Source: Salaquimonas sp041736675 (GTDB lineage: Bacteria > Pseudomonadota > Alphaproteobacteria > Rhizobiales > Rhizobiaceae). From it: 64,000 bases of DNA. Each line of letters begins with the position of its first letter. The first letter of the stretch is position 1. The stretch covers positions 1 through 64,000 of the forward strand of contig JBGSTD010000065.1 of the NCBI GenBank assembly GCA_041736675.1, given 5' to 3'. The notes beneath the pieces are model-generated. The model did no database searches, was not told the DNA's origin, and worked only from the letters and a program-made list of their open reading frames with translations. This document shows positions 15,541 to 23,946 of this stretch, one piece after another. The position numbers and the translations under genes were made by a program.

Positions 15541-18102
15541 ATGTCCAAATTTCCTACCCGTGCCAAAGTCGTCATCATCGGTCTTGGCGGTATAGTCGGC
15601 GCGTCTGTCGCCCATCATCTGGTCGAGCGCGGGTGGGATGATATTGTCGGTATCGACAAATCGGCTATTCCGACCGATATCGGTTCGACTTCACATGCTT
15701 CGGACTTCTGCTACACGACCAGCCATGATTTTCTGTCAGTCTGGACAACGCTTTATTCTATCGATTTCTTTGACAAGATGGGCCACTACGCAAGGGTGGG
15801 CGGTCTTGAAGTTGTTCGCAAGGGCGACACGGGGCGCATGGCGGAATTGCTGCGCAAGGCGGCTTCTGCAAAGGCGTTTGGCACACGGGCGCACATGATC
15901 AGTGCTGCCGAAGCAAAAGCAAAATTTCCTCTGCTGGAAGAAGATGTGATTGACGGCGCTTTGTGGGACCCTGATGCAGGACTCGTCAAGCCACGTTCGC
16001 AGACGGTTGCCGGCATTCTAGTCGATCAGGCAGAGAAAAGCGGCAAGTTGAAATCGTTCGCCAACACGCCTGCCACAAGGCTGATTATAGAGGACGGAAG
16101 GATCAAAGGTGTTGAAACCCACCGCGGCACGATCATGGCAGATCATGTGGTTGTTTGTGCAGGCCTTTGGGGTAGATTGATCGCGGATATGGCAGGTGAG
16201 GATTTGCCTGTTATGCCGGTTGATCACCCGCTGACATTCTTCGGCCCATACAATGAATTTGCTGGAACCGGGAAAGACATCGGCTTTCCATTGCTGCGTG
16301 ATCAGGGCAATTCGGCTTATATGCGAGATACTGGCGATCCGACAACGCCGGAAGGCGGGCAGATCGAATGGGGCTATTACGAGGAAACCAATCCGCGCCT
16401 TTGCCATCCGCGCGATATTCTCGAAAAACACGAGTCGCGCCTTTCTCCATCCCAGCGCGACCTGCCGATCGAGCAGATCATGGAGCCGCTGGAGCGGGCA
16501 ATGGAGCTGACACCTATCCTTGGCGAACTTGGCTACAATGAGGGCCATTCGTTTAATGGTCTGCTGCAGGTGACGACGGATGGCGGACCGTCCATGGGCG
16601 AGAGCCAGAAAGTGCGTGGTCTTTGGTATGCGGTTGCTATCTGGGTCAAGGATGGCCCCGGTATGGGCAAGCTGATTGCTGACTGGATGACCGATGGGCG
16701 CACGCAAATCGACCACAACAGAATCGACTATGCGCGGTTTTATCCGCACCAGTTGAACGAGCAATACATCCATGACCGCTGCACTGAAACTGCGATGAAA
16801 ATCTATAATCCGGCAGTGCATCCGCGTGAGCCGTTCTCCAAGGGGCGCAATGTCAATCACAGCCCGTTTTATGAGCGCGAAAAGGAGCTTGGCGCCTATT
16901 TCATGGAATTGGGCGGCTGGGAGCGTGCCCACGGCTATGCCGCCAACGAGCATCTGCTGGAAAAATTTGGTGATCGCGTTCCTGTTCGCAAGGCCGAATG
17001 GGACAATCGTCACTTCTGGCGTGTCTCCAATGCCGAACACCTGGAAATGAGCGAGAATGTCGGCAAGGTAAACCTGTCGCATTTTGCAATGGTGGATATT
17101 TCAGGCCCTGACCATGAGGCATTCATGGAATATCTATGCGTTGCCAAGGTTGGCGGCGACAATATGATCGGCAAAGGCATCTATACTCATTTCCTTGACA
17201 GCAATGGCATGGTACGGGCCGATTTTACGGTCTTCCGCATGGCAGACCGCTACCGTTTTGTTGATGGCGCCGATGCAGGCAACCGCGACTTGGTTTACAT
17301 GAAGCGCATGGCCGAGGATTTGGGTTATGACGTTACCATTGAAAACGTATCGACAAAGTACGTTACCATCGGTGTTTGGGGCCCCAATGCGAGGGCAACC
17401 CTGCAAAAGGTGGTTGAAGATCCGGATGGTCTCAGCCTTGAGAAATTCCCGTTTGCGGCTATCAAGACCATCCGCATTGCAGGTGTGAATGTCATGGCTT
17501 TCCGCATCTCCTATGTTGGCGAACAGGGATGGGAACTTCATATGAAGTATGAAGAGGCTCTGGCTGTCTGGGATGCCATTCGCGCAGAAGGTGTCATGGC
17601 ATTCGGTGTCGAGACCTATGCCAATACGCGACGCATGGAAAAAAGCCTGCGTCTGCAGAATGCTGATCTTTTGACCGAGTATAACCTGCTTGAGGCAGAT
17701 CTTGCCCGCCCGAAAGTGAAAGAGGCTGATTTCCATGGCAAGGCAGCCTACATCGAGCACCGCGCGCTCGAAAAACAGCCAGCTTATCTCTGCACGCTCG
17801 TCATGACCGACAACATTGATGATGACGGGATTGCGCGTTATCCGGTCGGAACTTCACCAATCATGGATCAGAAGACCGGCGAAACGTTGATAGACAGTTT
17901 GGGCAGGCGATCCTTCACCACAAGTCTGGCTTTCGGCCCGACCATCGGCAAAAATATCATGCTGGCATATATCCCGGTTGAACGTGCTGTTGAGGGAGCA
18001 ATGTTTGATATTGAGTATTTCGGCAAGCGCTATCCGGTCCGGCTTGAAGGTGTTGGTTACAAGCCACTTTACGACCCTGAAAATCTGAAGCCGCGTAGTT
18101 GA
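15541..18102 (+). CDS. GcvT-family FAD enzyme (dimethylglycine/sarcosine dehydrogenase-like), divergent
   Basis: An 853-residue cytosolic enzyme with an N-terminal DAO/FAD domain and C-terminal aminomethyltransferase (GcvT) domains that hand formaldehyde-level carbon to tetrahydrofolate. The Rossmann motif GLGGIVGAS is at residues 14-22. The usual STWHAAG flavin-attachment motif is altered to STSHASDF, although the His (residue 52) is kept. The C-terminal half has YVGEQGWELHMKYE and the C-terminal cap. ATG at 15541 has GGAG about 9 bases upstream. It stands alone with its own terminator, unlike the two homologues at 52-58 kb. The substrate is probably an N-methylated amino acid other than plain dimethylglycine. 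Confidence 0.8.
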   Translation: MSKFPTRAKVVIIGLGGIVGASVAHHLVERGWDDIVGIDKSAIPTDIGSTSHASDFCYTTSHDFLSVWTTLYSIDFFDKMGHYARVGGLEVVRKGDTGRMAELLRKAASAKAFGTRAHMISAAEAKAKFPLLEEDVIDGALWDPDAGLVKPRSQTVAGILVDQAEKSGKLKSFANTPATRLIIEDGRIKGVETHRGTIMADHVVVCAGLWGRLIADMAGEDLPVMPVDHPLTFFGPYNEFAGTGKDIGFPLLRDQGNSAYMRDTGDPTTPEGGQIEWGYYEETNPRLCHPRDILEKHESRLSPSQRDLPIEQIMEPLERAMELTPILGELGYNEGHSFNGLLQVTTDGGPSMGESQKVRGLWYAVAIWVKDGPGMGKLIADWMTDGRTQIDHNRIDYARFYPHQLNEQYIHDRCTETAMKIYNPAVHPREPFSKGRNVNHSPFYEREKELGAYFMELGGWERAHGYAANEHLLEKFGDRVPVRKAEWDNRHFWRVSNAEHLEMSENVGKVNLSHFAMVDISGPDHEAFMEYLCVAKVGGDNMIGKGIYTHFLDSNGMVRADFTVFRMADRYRFVDGADAGNRDLVYMKRMAEDLGYDVTIENVSTKYVTIGVWGPNARATLQKVVEDPDGLSLEKFPFAAIKTIRIAGVNVMAFRISYVGEQGWELHMKYEEALAVWDAIRAEGVMAFGVETYANTRRMEKSLRLQNADLLTEYNLLEADLARPKVKEADFHGKAAYIEHRALEKQPAYLCTLVMTDNIDDDGIARYPVGTSPIMDQKTGETLIDSLGRRSFTTSLAFGPTIGKNIMLAYIPVERAVEGAMFDIEYFGKRYPVRLEGVGYKPLYDPENLKPRS

Positions 18103-18130
18103 GCGGAATATGGGATATTCATTTGAAACG

Positions 18131-18158
18131 GGCGACCATTGTGTCGCCTTTTTCTTTT
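18131..18158 (+). terminator. Rho-independent terminator
   Basis: Stem GGCGAC/GTCGCC with a 6-base loop and the T-tract TTTTTCTTTTCT, 28 bases after the GcvT-family gene stop. It makes that gene a single transcription unit. Confidence 0.85.
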
Positions 18159-18277
18159 CTATTATCAGCAGGGTAGCCCTAAGTCTTCATGGTAACGAGA
18201 TGGAAACCACACTCAAATTTTCTGCCTTGAAACAATATGTTATGGCAGATAGCTTGCCAGTATGCGGGGGCAGAACA

Positions 18278-19201
18278 ATGATAAATTTAATGCAAGCAGG
18301 AATCAAAACTCAAATCAGCGTTGTGCCAGCCATGGTCAGCAAAACGAAAGCTTCAGGGAACGGTTTCTTGCGTTGGTTTACTGGCGCTTCCGCATTCTTG
18401 TGTCTGGGCATGGCCTTTCTGCAGGCCTCGGCTATCACAACTGCTGCCCAGGACACGAACAGCAGGCCTGCACGGTCGGTGGAGGCGGTTGAGGCTCTCA
18501 GGCAGTCAAGTTGGGAAGAACTGGAGACCGGCCTTGCTTCGTTGAAGGCCAATACCGCGCTCGGCACCCAAGTACTGGCGTTAAAAATATCTCCGGAGCA
18601 TTTTCGATTTTCCATAGAGCAGCAGGCAACGCCAAAAGGCGAGCGTGCTAGTTCGGTTGCCGAAAGAACCGGAGGTATCATTGCGTTCAATGGAGGATTC
18701 TTTGGGCAAAAAGGTCAGGGTGATCTGTATCCTGTGGGGATGCTGATTGATGATGGCAAGGCAGTATCAAGCGCGTGGAGCAACATTGGCGGATTTTTGG
18801 CGCTTCGTGAAGACGGCAGACCTGAAATTACGCTTTCTCGGGCTGGTGCACCGGAGTGGGCCTTGGAGGCGGTTCAGTCAAAACCCGTGCTGATTGAAAC
18901 AGGCGGTTTATGGGCAATGCGGACTAACGGCACGGAACTTGAACGTCGCAGCCTTATCTGCATTTTACCCGATAATAATGTGGTCTTCATGATCATTTCC
19001 GGGGGTGGCCTTACACTGTTTGAAGCAGGCTGGCTGATGCGCTCACCCAAATGGGGCGGATATTTTGATTGTGACCGTGCAATTGCCCTTGATGGCGGCG
19101 GGTCGACCCAGTTGAAAGTGCGGGATCATTCGCAGCTTGACGTGTCGGGTGTTACTGGCGTGCAAAACCTTTTGGTCGTTCATCGCCGCAGCCAACAATA
19201 G
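18278..19201 (+). CDS. phosphodiester glycosidase (NAGPA)-domain protein
   Basis: About 307 residues. A basic N-terminus and hydrophobic segment (GASAFLCLGMAFLQASAITT) suggest export or a membrane anchor. The rest matches the NAGPA/DUF2233 domain: AFNGGFFG, YPVGMLID, a central strand region and the C-terminal ALDGGGSTQL motif. The eukaryotic family member removes N-acetylglucosamine from phosphodiesters; bacterial roles are mostly unknown and may be in exopolysaccharide or wall processing. The open frame begins at 18110, but the ATG at 18278 has GGGGG 7 bases upstream. It converges on the regulator gene with 7 bases between. Confidence 0.78.
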   Translation: MINLMQAGIKTQISVVPAMVSKTKASGNGFLRWFTGASAFLCLGMAFLQASAITTAAQDTNSRPARSVEAVEALRQSSWEELETGLASLKANTALGTQVLALKISPEHFRFSIEQQATPKGERASSVAERTGGIIAFNGGFFGQKGQGDLYPVGMLIDDGKAVSSAWSNIGGFLALREDGRPEITLSRAGAPEWALEAVQSKPVLIETGGLWAMRTNGTELERRSLICILPDNNVVFMIISGGGLTLFEAGWLMRSPKWGGYFDCDRAIALDGGGSTQLKVRDHSQLDVSGVTGVQNLLVVHRRSQQ

Positions 19202-19208
19202 CAAGGTT

Positions 19209-20219
19209 CTACTGTCGTTCCTGCAGGGGCGACTTGCCATACATTTCCCGGTAGCATTTGGAAAAGTGCGAGGCTGACACAAATCCGCAGGCGATTGCCA
19301 CGTCCACAACCGGTATTGTAGATTGGCGCAGCAAATGGCGGGCTCGATCGAGCCGAACCTCGAGATAATAACGGGCAGGTGAGCGGCCCATCTGGCTTTG
19401 GAACAGTCGCTCAATCTGCCGCCTTGACAGACCGACGTAAGAGGCAATCTCCACCAACGACAGGGGTTCGGAAATATTGGCCTCCATAAACTCGATGATC
19501 GAGATCACCTTTGTGTTCTGGACACCCAGACGTGCCCGCAGAGGCAGGCGTTGGCGGTCATGCGGGTTGCGCACCCTGTCGGTCAGGGCCTGCTCACAGA
19601 CCTTGTTGACGAGGTCTTCATCGTTATCGCGTCCAATCAGCGAAAGCATCATGTCAAGGGCGGCTGTTCCTCCAGCGCAAGTCCAGATATTGCCGTCCAT
19701 TTCATAGAGATCGGCATATACATCTGCTGTTGGAAACTTCTCCTGAAATCCAGGCAGGTTCTCCCAGTGAATAGCGCAGCGCTTGCCCTTTAAAAGCCCG
19801 GCTGCGGCAAGCAGATGAGCCGCCGTGCACAATCCACCCACAGTAACACCGGAATTCTTGCATTCGCGCAAATAGGCAAAAAGAGATTTGTGCTCGGCAT
19901 CTTCAACGCGGATACCGGAGCAGGCAAACATGATGGTTGGCCGCCTTGAACTGCTTAGATTGTGGCGTTCCTGATCAAGGCTCGCATTGACGATAACTTC
20001 AACGCCATTTGAAGCGGCAACCGGTTTGCCGTCCATTGAGGCAAGCCGCCAAGTATACATTTCCTGACCCAGCATTCGGTTGGCGAGACGCAGGGGTTCA
20101 ATTGCCGTTGTAAAGGCAATCATCGAGAAATTTGGCACAAGGAAAAACACAATGGATTTGGTCACAATCGGTTTGCCTGAAAGTGGCTTGCCAACTTCCT
20201 TTACGACTTCAATACCCAT
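19209..20219 (-). CDS. GATase1-like AraC-family transcriptional regulator
   Basis: A 336-residue homologue of the regulator at 2565-3521. It has a DJ-1/PfpI-like N-terminal domain from about residue 22 and an AraC domain at about 254-336 (DVAIACGFVSASHFSKCY). Here the nucleophile elbow is GGLCTAAHLL, so the Cys is kept. Family members GbdR, SouR and CdhR sense glycine betaine, sarcosine or carnitine, which fits the dimethylglycine-dehydrogenase-like gene nearby at 15541-18102. Start ATG at 20219; the N-terminal 20 residues are poorly conserved. Confidence 0.85.
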   Translation of the reverse strand: MGIEVVKEVGKPLSGKPIVTKSIVFFLVPNFSMIAFTTAIEPLRLANRMLGQEMYTWRLASMDGKPVAASNGVEVIVNASLDQERHNLSSSRRPTIMFACSGIRVEDAEHKSLFAYLRECKNSGVTVGGLCTAAHLLAAAGLLKGKRCAIHWENLPGFQEKFPTADVYADLYEMDGNIWTCAGGTAALDMMLSLIGRDNDEDLVNKVCEQALTDRVRNPHDRQRLPLRARLGVQNTKVISIIEFMEANISEPLSLVEIASYVGLSRRQIERLFQSQMGRSPARYYLEVRLDRARHLLRQSTIPVVDVAIACGFVSASHFSKCYREMYGKSPLQERQ

Positions 20220-20330
20220 GTCGTGATACCTTTGCTGGCGTGTGTAATCGCTCTGTGCTGTATGGAATTGTCTTATTCATATTCTCATTGCGACAAGCCT
20301 GCAATGGGCAAACCGATCCACAAATAAAAA

Positions 20331-20357
20331 AACCCGCTCAGAGATGCGGGTTTCTTT
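20331..20357 (-). terminator. bidirectional-looking terminator hairpin
   Basis: Stem AACCCGC/GCGGGTT with an 8-base loop, flanked by seven A on the left (a T-run on the minus strand) and TCTTT on the right. On the minus strand it lies 34 bases after the stop of the small ORF at 20391-20525 and would end that transcript ahead of the AraC regulator gene. Confidence 0.75.
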
Positions 20358-20390
20358 GGTATAGGATATTATTCAGTTTTTATTGCAATA

Positions 20391-20525
20391 TCAGAGTGAC
20401 ATTCCACCAAAACGGACGGAAGCCATTGATCCTGTTTCGCCTGGCATTGAACGAGAAAGACGCGCGCGGGCGAAGGTTGTGTTGATATTTGCGTTTGTTT
20501 TGCGTTTGAAAAAGAAGAATTTCAT
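20391..20525 (-). CDS. small basic protein, 44 residues, unknown
   Basis: An ATG-to-TGA frame of 44 codons begins MKFFFFKRKTN and continues with a Thr/Arg/Ser-rich stretch ending in GGMSL. It has a good Shine-Dalgarno (GGAG, 8 bases before the ATG) and a strong terminator 34 bases after the stop. This is the arrangement of a real monocistronic small gene. The Phe-rich start could insert in a membrane, but it is too short for a typical signal peptide. I recognise no family. Confidence 0.5.
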   Translation of the reverse strand: MKFFFFKRKTNANINTTFARARLSRSMPGETGSMASVRFGGMSL

Positions 20526-20744
20526 GATTTTAACTCCATGTTATCGGTCTGAACACGAAGTCGCCTTTTCTGGCATTCCCTGGCTTTGATGCATTGGTGT
20601 CGACTTTTTCAGTCTCTTCCAACCGCAACTCCCAAAGTGTCATATACGGGGCGGCTCTTGATCGCCATATAATCCTTGATTGGTATAATAACCATTACTT
20701 TTTTTTGCTGGCAGGTGTGCAGAATTGACGCATCAGAAAAGCGG

Positions 20745-21464
20745 CTATATCTGTTCTAAAAACGGCCGAAAATCCAGCATGTTTTTGCCAATGAAATCCC
20801 AGCCTTCATCTGCTTCAAGGTCAAGCTTCTGGCTTGGTCCATACTCTGTCGGCCGGGCAAAAAAGCCGGTCATCAATCCGGCTTTTCTGGCAGCGACAAG
20901 ATCGCTGTTATGCGCGGCAACCATCATCACATCACCGGGCTCAAGGCCGAGTGCTTTGCAGGAAGCCAAATAAACTTCCGGCTGAGGTTTGTAGTTCTTT
21001 GCAATTTCGGCACCCAAAATCGCATCCCAGTGAAATCCGGCATGGCGCGCAAGGTGAACCATCAATGCGATCGAACCATTTGAGCACGGCGCAACAAGGC
21101 AGTGGTGACGGATGACGGTCAAACCCTGCAAAACATCACGCCAGGGCGGAAGTTGTTCCCATGCCTTGTTGAGTATGTCACGTTCACTTTGATTGAAATG
21201 AGATCCAAGGCCGGTTTTTTCAAGCACAATATCCAAATTTTCACGGTGCAGGATATCGAGCGGTACATAGTTCCGATTGCCTTGGCGAATACGTTGCATG
21301 GCGGGAAAATACTCTGCGCGCCAAAGATCGGCAAAGACAAATGGATCAAAAGTGACAGATTTTTCCTTGAACGTTTTGGCGCTGACCGCTGCCACACCGG
21401 TTCGCCAATCAACCAGTGAACCAAAAACATCAAACAACATCGCTTTGGGTTTGTTAATCTTCAT
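20745..21464 (-). CDS. haloacid dehalogenase type II (HAD superfamily)
   Basis: About 239 residues with the L-2-haloacid dehalogenase layout. The nucleophile motif is FDVFGSLVDW (Asp near residue 12), motif II is PCSNGSIALM, the Lys segment is KNYKPQPEVYL and the acidic motif is MMVAAHNSDLVAARKAG. It would hydrolyse L-2-haloacids or a related small acid in the cytosol. Start ATG at 21464 matches the family; the frame extends further upstream without a better start. It follows the DUF1127 gene on the same strand by 100 bases. Confidence 0.82.
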   Translation of the reverse strand: MKINKPKAMLFDVFGSLVDWRTGVAAVSAKTFKEKSVTFDPFVFADLWRAEYFPAMQRIRQGNRNYVPLDILHRENLDIVLEKTGLGSHFNQSERDILNKAWEQLPPWRDVLQGLTVIRHHCLVAPCSNGSIALMVHLARHAGFHWDAILGAEIAKNYKPQPEVYLASCKALGLEPGDVMMVAAHNSDLVAARKAGLMTGFFARPTEYGPSQKLDLEADEGWDFIGKNMLDFRPFLEQI

Positions 21465-21564
21465 TGCACCAGAATAATGGACGCAACTGATTAGTAAACT
21501 GAAATCTGCCTGCCGCATGCGGGTTTGATGCGGCAGGTTATTGGACAATCACCTGCGAACTCCA

Positions 21565-21906
21565 TTAGCGTTTCTTTTTCTGAAGAGAGAGTTTCTGCAG
21601 TTCCAGCGCGGCATTTTGAGATAATGGCAGCCGACTTGCCCAGATCACATCGGAACGGGTAACTCCGATGTCATGCAGGATGTGATCATCAAGAGCGATC
21701 ATGTGTTGAAATGCCTGACGGTCAATCCTGCGTTGACGCCAGATGCGCCATCCGGATTTGACAGCATTCAGTAATTTTCTGAATCCTGATGAGGGAAACC
21801 TGTCTTCAGTTGTGCTGCGGGTTTGATCTACGTCGGCTCGATGAAAGCCGACATGGCGGGCAATGGGATGAACCGGTGGGTATCCTGCAAATTTGTTGTT
21901 GAACAT
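21565..21906 (-). CDS. DUF1127 domain protein
   Basis: About 113 residues. The C-terminal half has the DUF1127 signature, a helical Arg-rich segment (WRIWRQRRIDRQAFQHMIAL) followed by DDHILHDIGVTRSDV. The N-terminal half is not conserved. Short DUF1127 proteins of rhizobia bind RNA and affect phosphate, C1 or stress physiology; the role here is unknown. ATG at 21906 has AGGA 8 bases upstream, better than the TTG/GTG-like starts further out. Confidence 0.75.
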   Translation of the reverse strand: MFNNKFAGYPPVHPIARHVGFHRADVDQTRSTTEDRFPSSGFRKLLNAVKSGWRIWRQRRIDRQAFQHMIALDDHILHDIGVTRSDVIWASRLPLSQNAALELQKLSLQKKKR

Positions 21907-22032
21907 GGTCTTTTTCCTTTTTTTCGGCGTATTAGACCGCCTTTGGTTGACCACTGGACAATCGGCTAAAAACGTGTTTCAATCAAACGAATAGATCTGA
22001 TAGTATCTGTGATTTAATTTGAAAGATGGATC

Positions 22033-22923
22033 ATGAATGAAAATCACAACTCGCAATTGCCGCTACTTGACCTTGATTTGCTCAAGACACTGATCGCCAT
22101 TGCCGAAACAGGAAATTTTTCAGCCGCTGCAGAAGTGGTGTTTCGAACCCCATCGGCCGTTTCCATGCAGGTAAAGCGTATCGAGGAATTATTGGGCAGA
22201 TCGGTTTTCAACCGGGACTCGCGTTCGGTAACGCTGACTTCCGATGGTGAGGAATTGCTGACTCATGCGCGCAGGATGCTCGCGATGAACCGCGAAATCA
22301 TGGCCAAATTTATCACTCCTGATGTGGCGGGCATTGTGCGCATGGGCGCGCCGGATGATGCAGCCGAGCGACTGCTGCCTGATATGTTGCGCCGCTTTGC
22401 CCGGAGCCACCCATGCGTGGCGGTGGATGTGTTGGTGGAAAGTTCAACGACCCTTGTTGAAATGGTTAGAGAAAAGAAGCTGGATATGTCGATTATCACC
22501 TGCGATGCGGCAAATACCGGGGAAATGAAGGTGGAAACGCTTATCGAGGAGCGGCTCGTTTGGGCAGGATTAAAAGGAGGAATTGCCGCTGAACGGTTGC
22601 CATTGCCGATTTCTGTCTGGGAAGAGGGTTGTGTGTGGCGAAATGCTGGTATCAGTTCTCTTGAACAAGCTGGAATCGGCTACCGCGTGGCCTTTCAAAG
22701 CGCCAACATATCCGGACAGAAAGCCGCCATTCTGGCGGATCTGGCCGTTGCACCAATTCCGATATCAGCCTTGAATGATACAATCATTCAGGTTGGCAAA
22801 GGGAGACTGCCGCCGCTACCCAGTTATGCTCTTGGCCTTGTTGTTGCAGACGGTCTGTCCAGTCCGGCGCGGGCGGCGGTTGATCATTTGCGGGCAAGTT
22901 TCATAGCGCAAAAGGCTGCATGA
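22033..22923 (+). CDS. LysR-family transcriptional regulator
   Basis: A 296-residue regulator. The winged HTH is at about residues 13-72 (LLKTLIAIAETGNFSAAAEVV, then SAVSMQVKRIEELLG). The C-terminal effector domain is shortish and ends with a PPLPSYALGLV segment recalling the LrhA-like subgroup. It is divergent from the DUF1127 gene and its stop is 2 bases from the stop of the Ldh2-type dehydrogenase. The target and inducer cannot be told; either neighbour is possible. Confidence 0.88.
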   Translation: MNENHNSQLPLLDLDLLKTLIAIAETGNFSAAAEVVFRTPSAVSMQVKRIEELLGRSVFNRDSRSVTLTSDGEELLTHARRMLAMNREIMAKFITPDVAGIVRMGAPDDAAERLLPDMLRRFARSHPCVAVDVLVESSTTLVEMVREKKLDMSIITCDAANTGEMKVETLIEERLVWAGLKGGIAAERLPLPISVWEEGCVWRNAGISSLEQAGIGYRVAFQSANISGQKAAILADLAVAPIPISALNDTIIQVGKGRLPPLPSYALGLVVADGLSSPARAAVDHLRASFIAQKAA

Positions 22924-22925
22924 TA

Positions 22926-23918
22926 TTATTTGCCTGCCAGTTGCTGCAGTTTTTCCCAGACGCTAGAAGCAATTTCCACTTCGTCTGACAAGAACCGTTT
23001 CGTTCCGGGCAGGCGCGCGCCTTCCTGTTCCTCTATCGCCAGCGAGAACCGTTCAATCCGGTCCCAGAATGTATCTCCGGAATAAGTGCGCGGGTCGAGA
23101 ATGAAATAGAACTGGCCAAAATCATGGGGCGGACCCTCGCGTAGTTTGAGATTGTGCGAGTCCAGGGAATTGACAGAGCCGGTTATAGCTGCCGCCAGAA
23201 CTTCCGCCATCAATCCAAATCCGAAGCCCTTGTAGCCTCCGGTCGAAACCAATGATCCCTTGAGCGCCTCACCGGGATCTGTTGTCGGGTTACCCTCACA
23301 ATCCACCGCCCATCCCAGTGGAATTTTGGTGCCAGCCTCTTTTGCCATGGTGATTTTACCCAGTGCAATCGTGCTTGTTGACTGGTCAAACTGAAAAGCA
23401 ATGCCACCATTTCTTGCTGGAACAGCCATCGCGATCGGGTTCGTGCCCAATACGGCCTTTGTCCCGCCGGGCGGTGAGACAACGGCGGAGGCATTGGTGA
23501 AACCGATACCGACAAATCCGGCCTCAGCGATTTGTTCGGTGAAATAACCCAGGGAGGTGCAGGTGTGTGCATGTGCTATGGCGAGCGATGCGGTTCCGTT
23601 TTGGCGGGCAGTATCCAGTGCTGACGGCAAGCCTCTGGCAAAAGCGGATTGGGCAAAACCGTATTTTGCGTCAACAAGAACGCTTCCCGGTTTGGGTTTG
23701 GAGACAACAGGTTCCACACTGCCGTCAACCCTGCCGGAATCAAGTTGGAGACAATAGCTTTCGAGATAATAAAGACCGCAAATCACATTGGCTGTCGCTT
23801 CCGCCTTGCGGACGGCTTTTGCAACCTCTCGCGCAATCCACGGTTTCGCGCCATGGGCAACGAGTGCCTGATTTGTTTTTGTTTCAATTACATCGAGAGA
23901 AATCTTTATCCTGTTCAT
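22926..23918 (-). CDS. Ldh2/malate-lactate dehydrogenase family oxidoreductase
   Basis: About 330 residues of the NAD(P)H-dependent Ldh2/MDH2 family. The catalytic His region is AIAHAHTCTSLGYFTEQIAEAG, and the cofactor region includes VSPPGGTKAVLGTNP and GYKGFGFGLMAEVL. The family includes delta1-piperideine-2-carboxylate/pyrroline-2-carboxylate reductase, sulfolactate, ureidoglycolate and malate dehydrogenases; these motifs are closest to the imine reductases by eye. ATG at 23918 with GGGAG 6 bases upstream. It is the last gene of the corrinoid operon, 28 bases after the activator gene, so a role in betaine (perhaps proline betaine) breakdown is possible. Confidence 0.78.
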   Translation of the reverse strand: MNRIKISLDVIETKTNQALVAHGAKPWIAREVAKAVRKAEATANVICGLYYLESYCLQLDSGRVDGSVEPVVSKPKPGSVLVDAKYGFAQSAFARGLPSALDTARQNGTASLAIAHAHTCTSLGYFTEQIAEAGFVGIGFTNASAVVSPPGGTKAVLGTNPIAMAVPARNGGIAFQFDQSTSTIALGKITMAKEAGTKIPLGWAVDCEGNPTTDPGEALKGSLVSTGGYKGFGFGLMAEVLAAAITGSVNSLDSHNLKLREGPPHDFGQFYFILDPRTYSGDTFWDRIERFSLAIEEQEGARLPGTKRFLSDEVEIASSVWEKLQQLAGK

Positions 23919-23946
23919 TGATCGCTCCCGATGTGTTTCAGTTGTG

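Noticed and set aside
16018..17082. 354-residue open frame on the minus strand
   Set aside because: Fully inside the well-supported GcvT-family gene on the plus strand; no motif or ribosome site.
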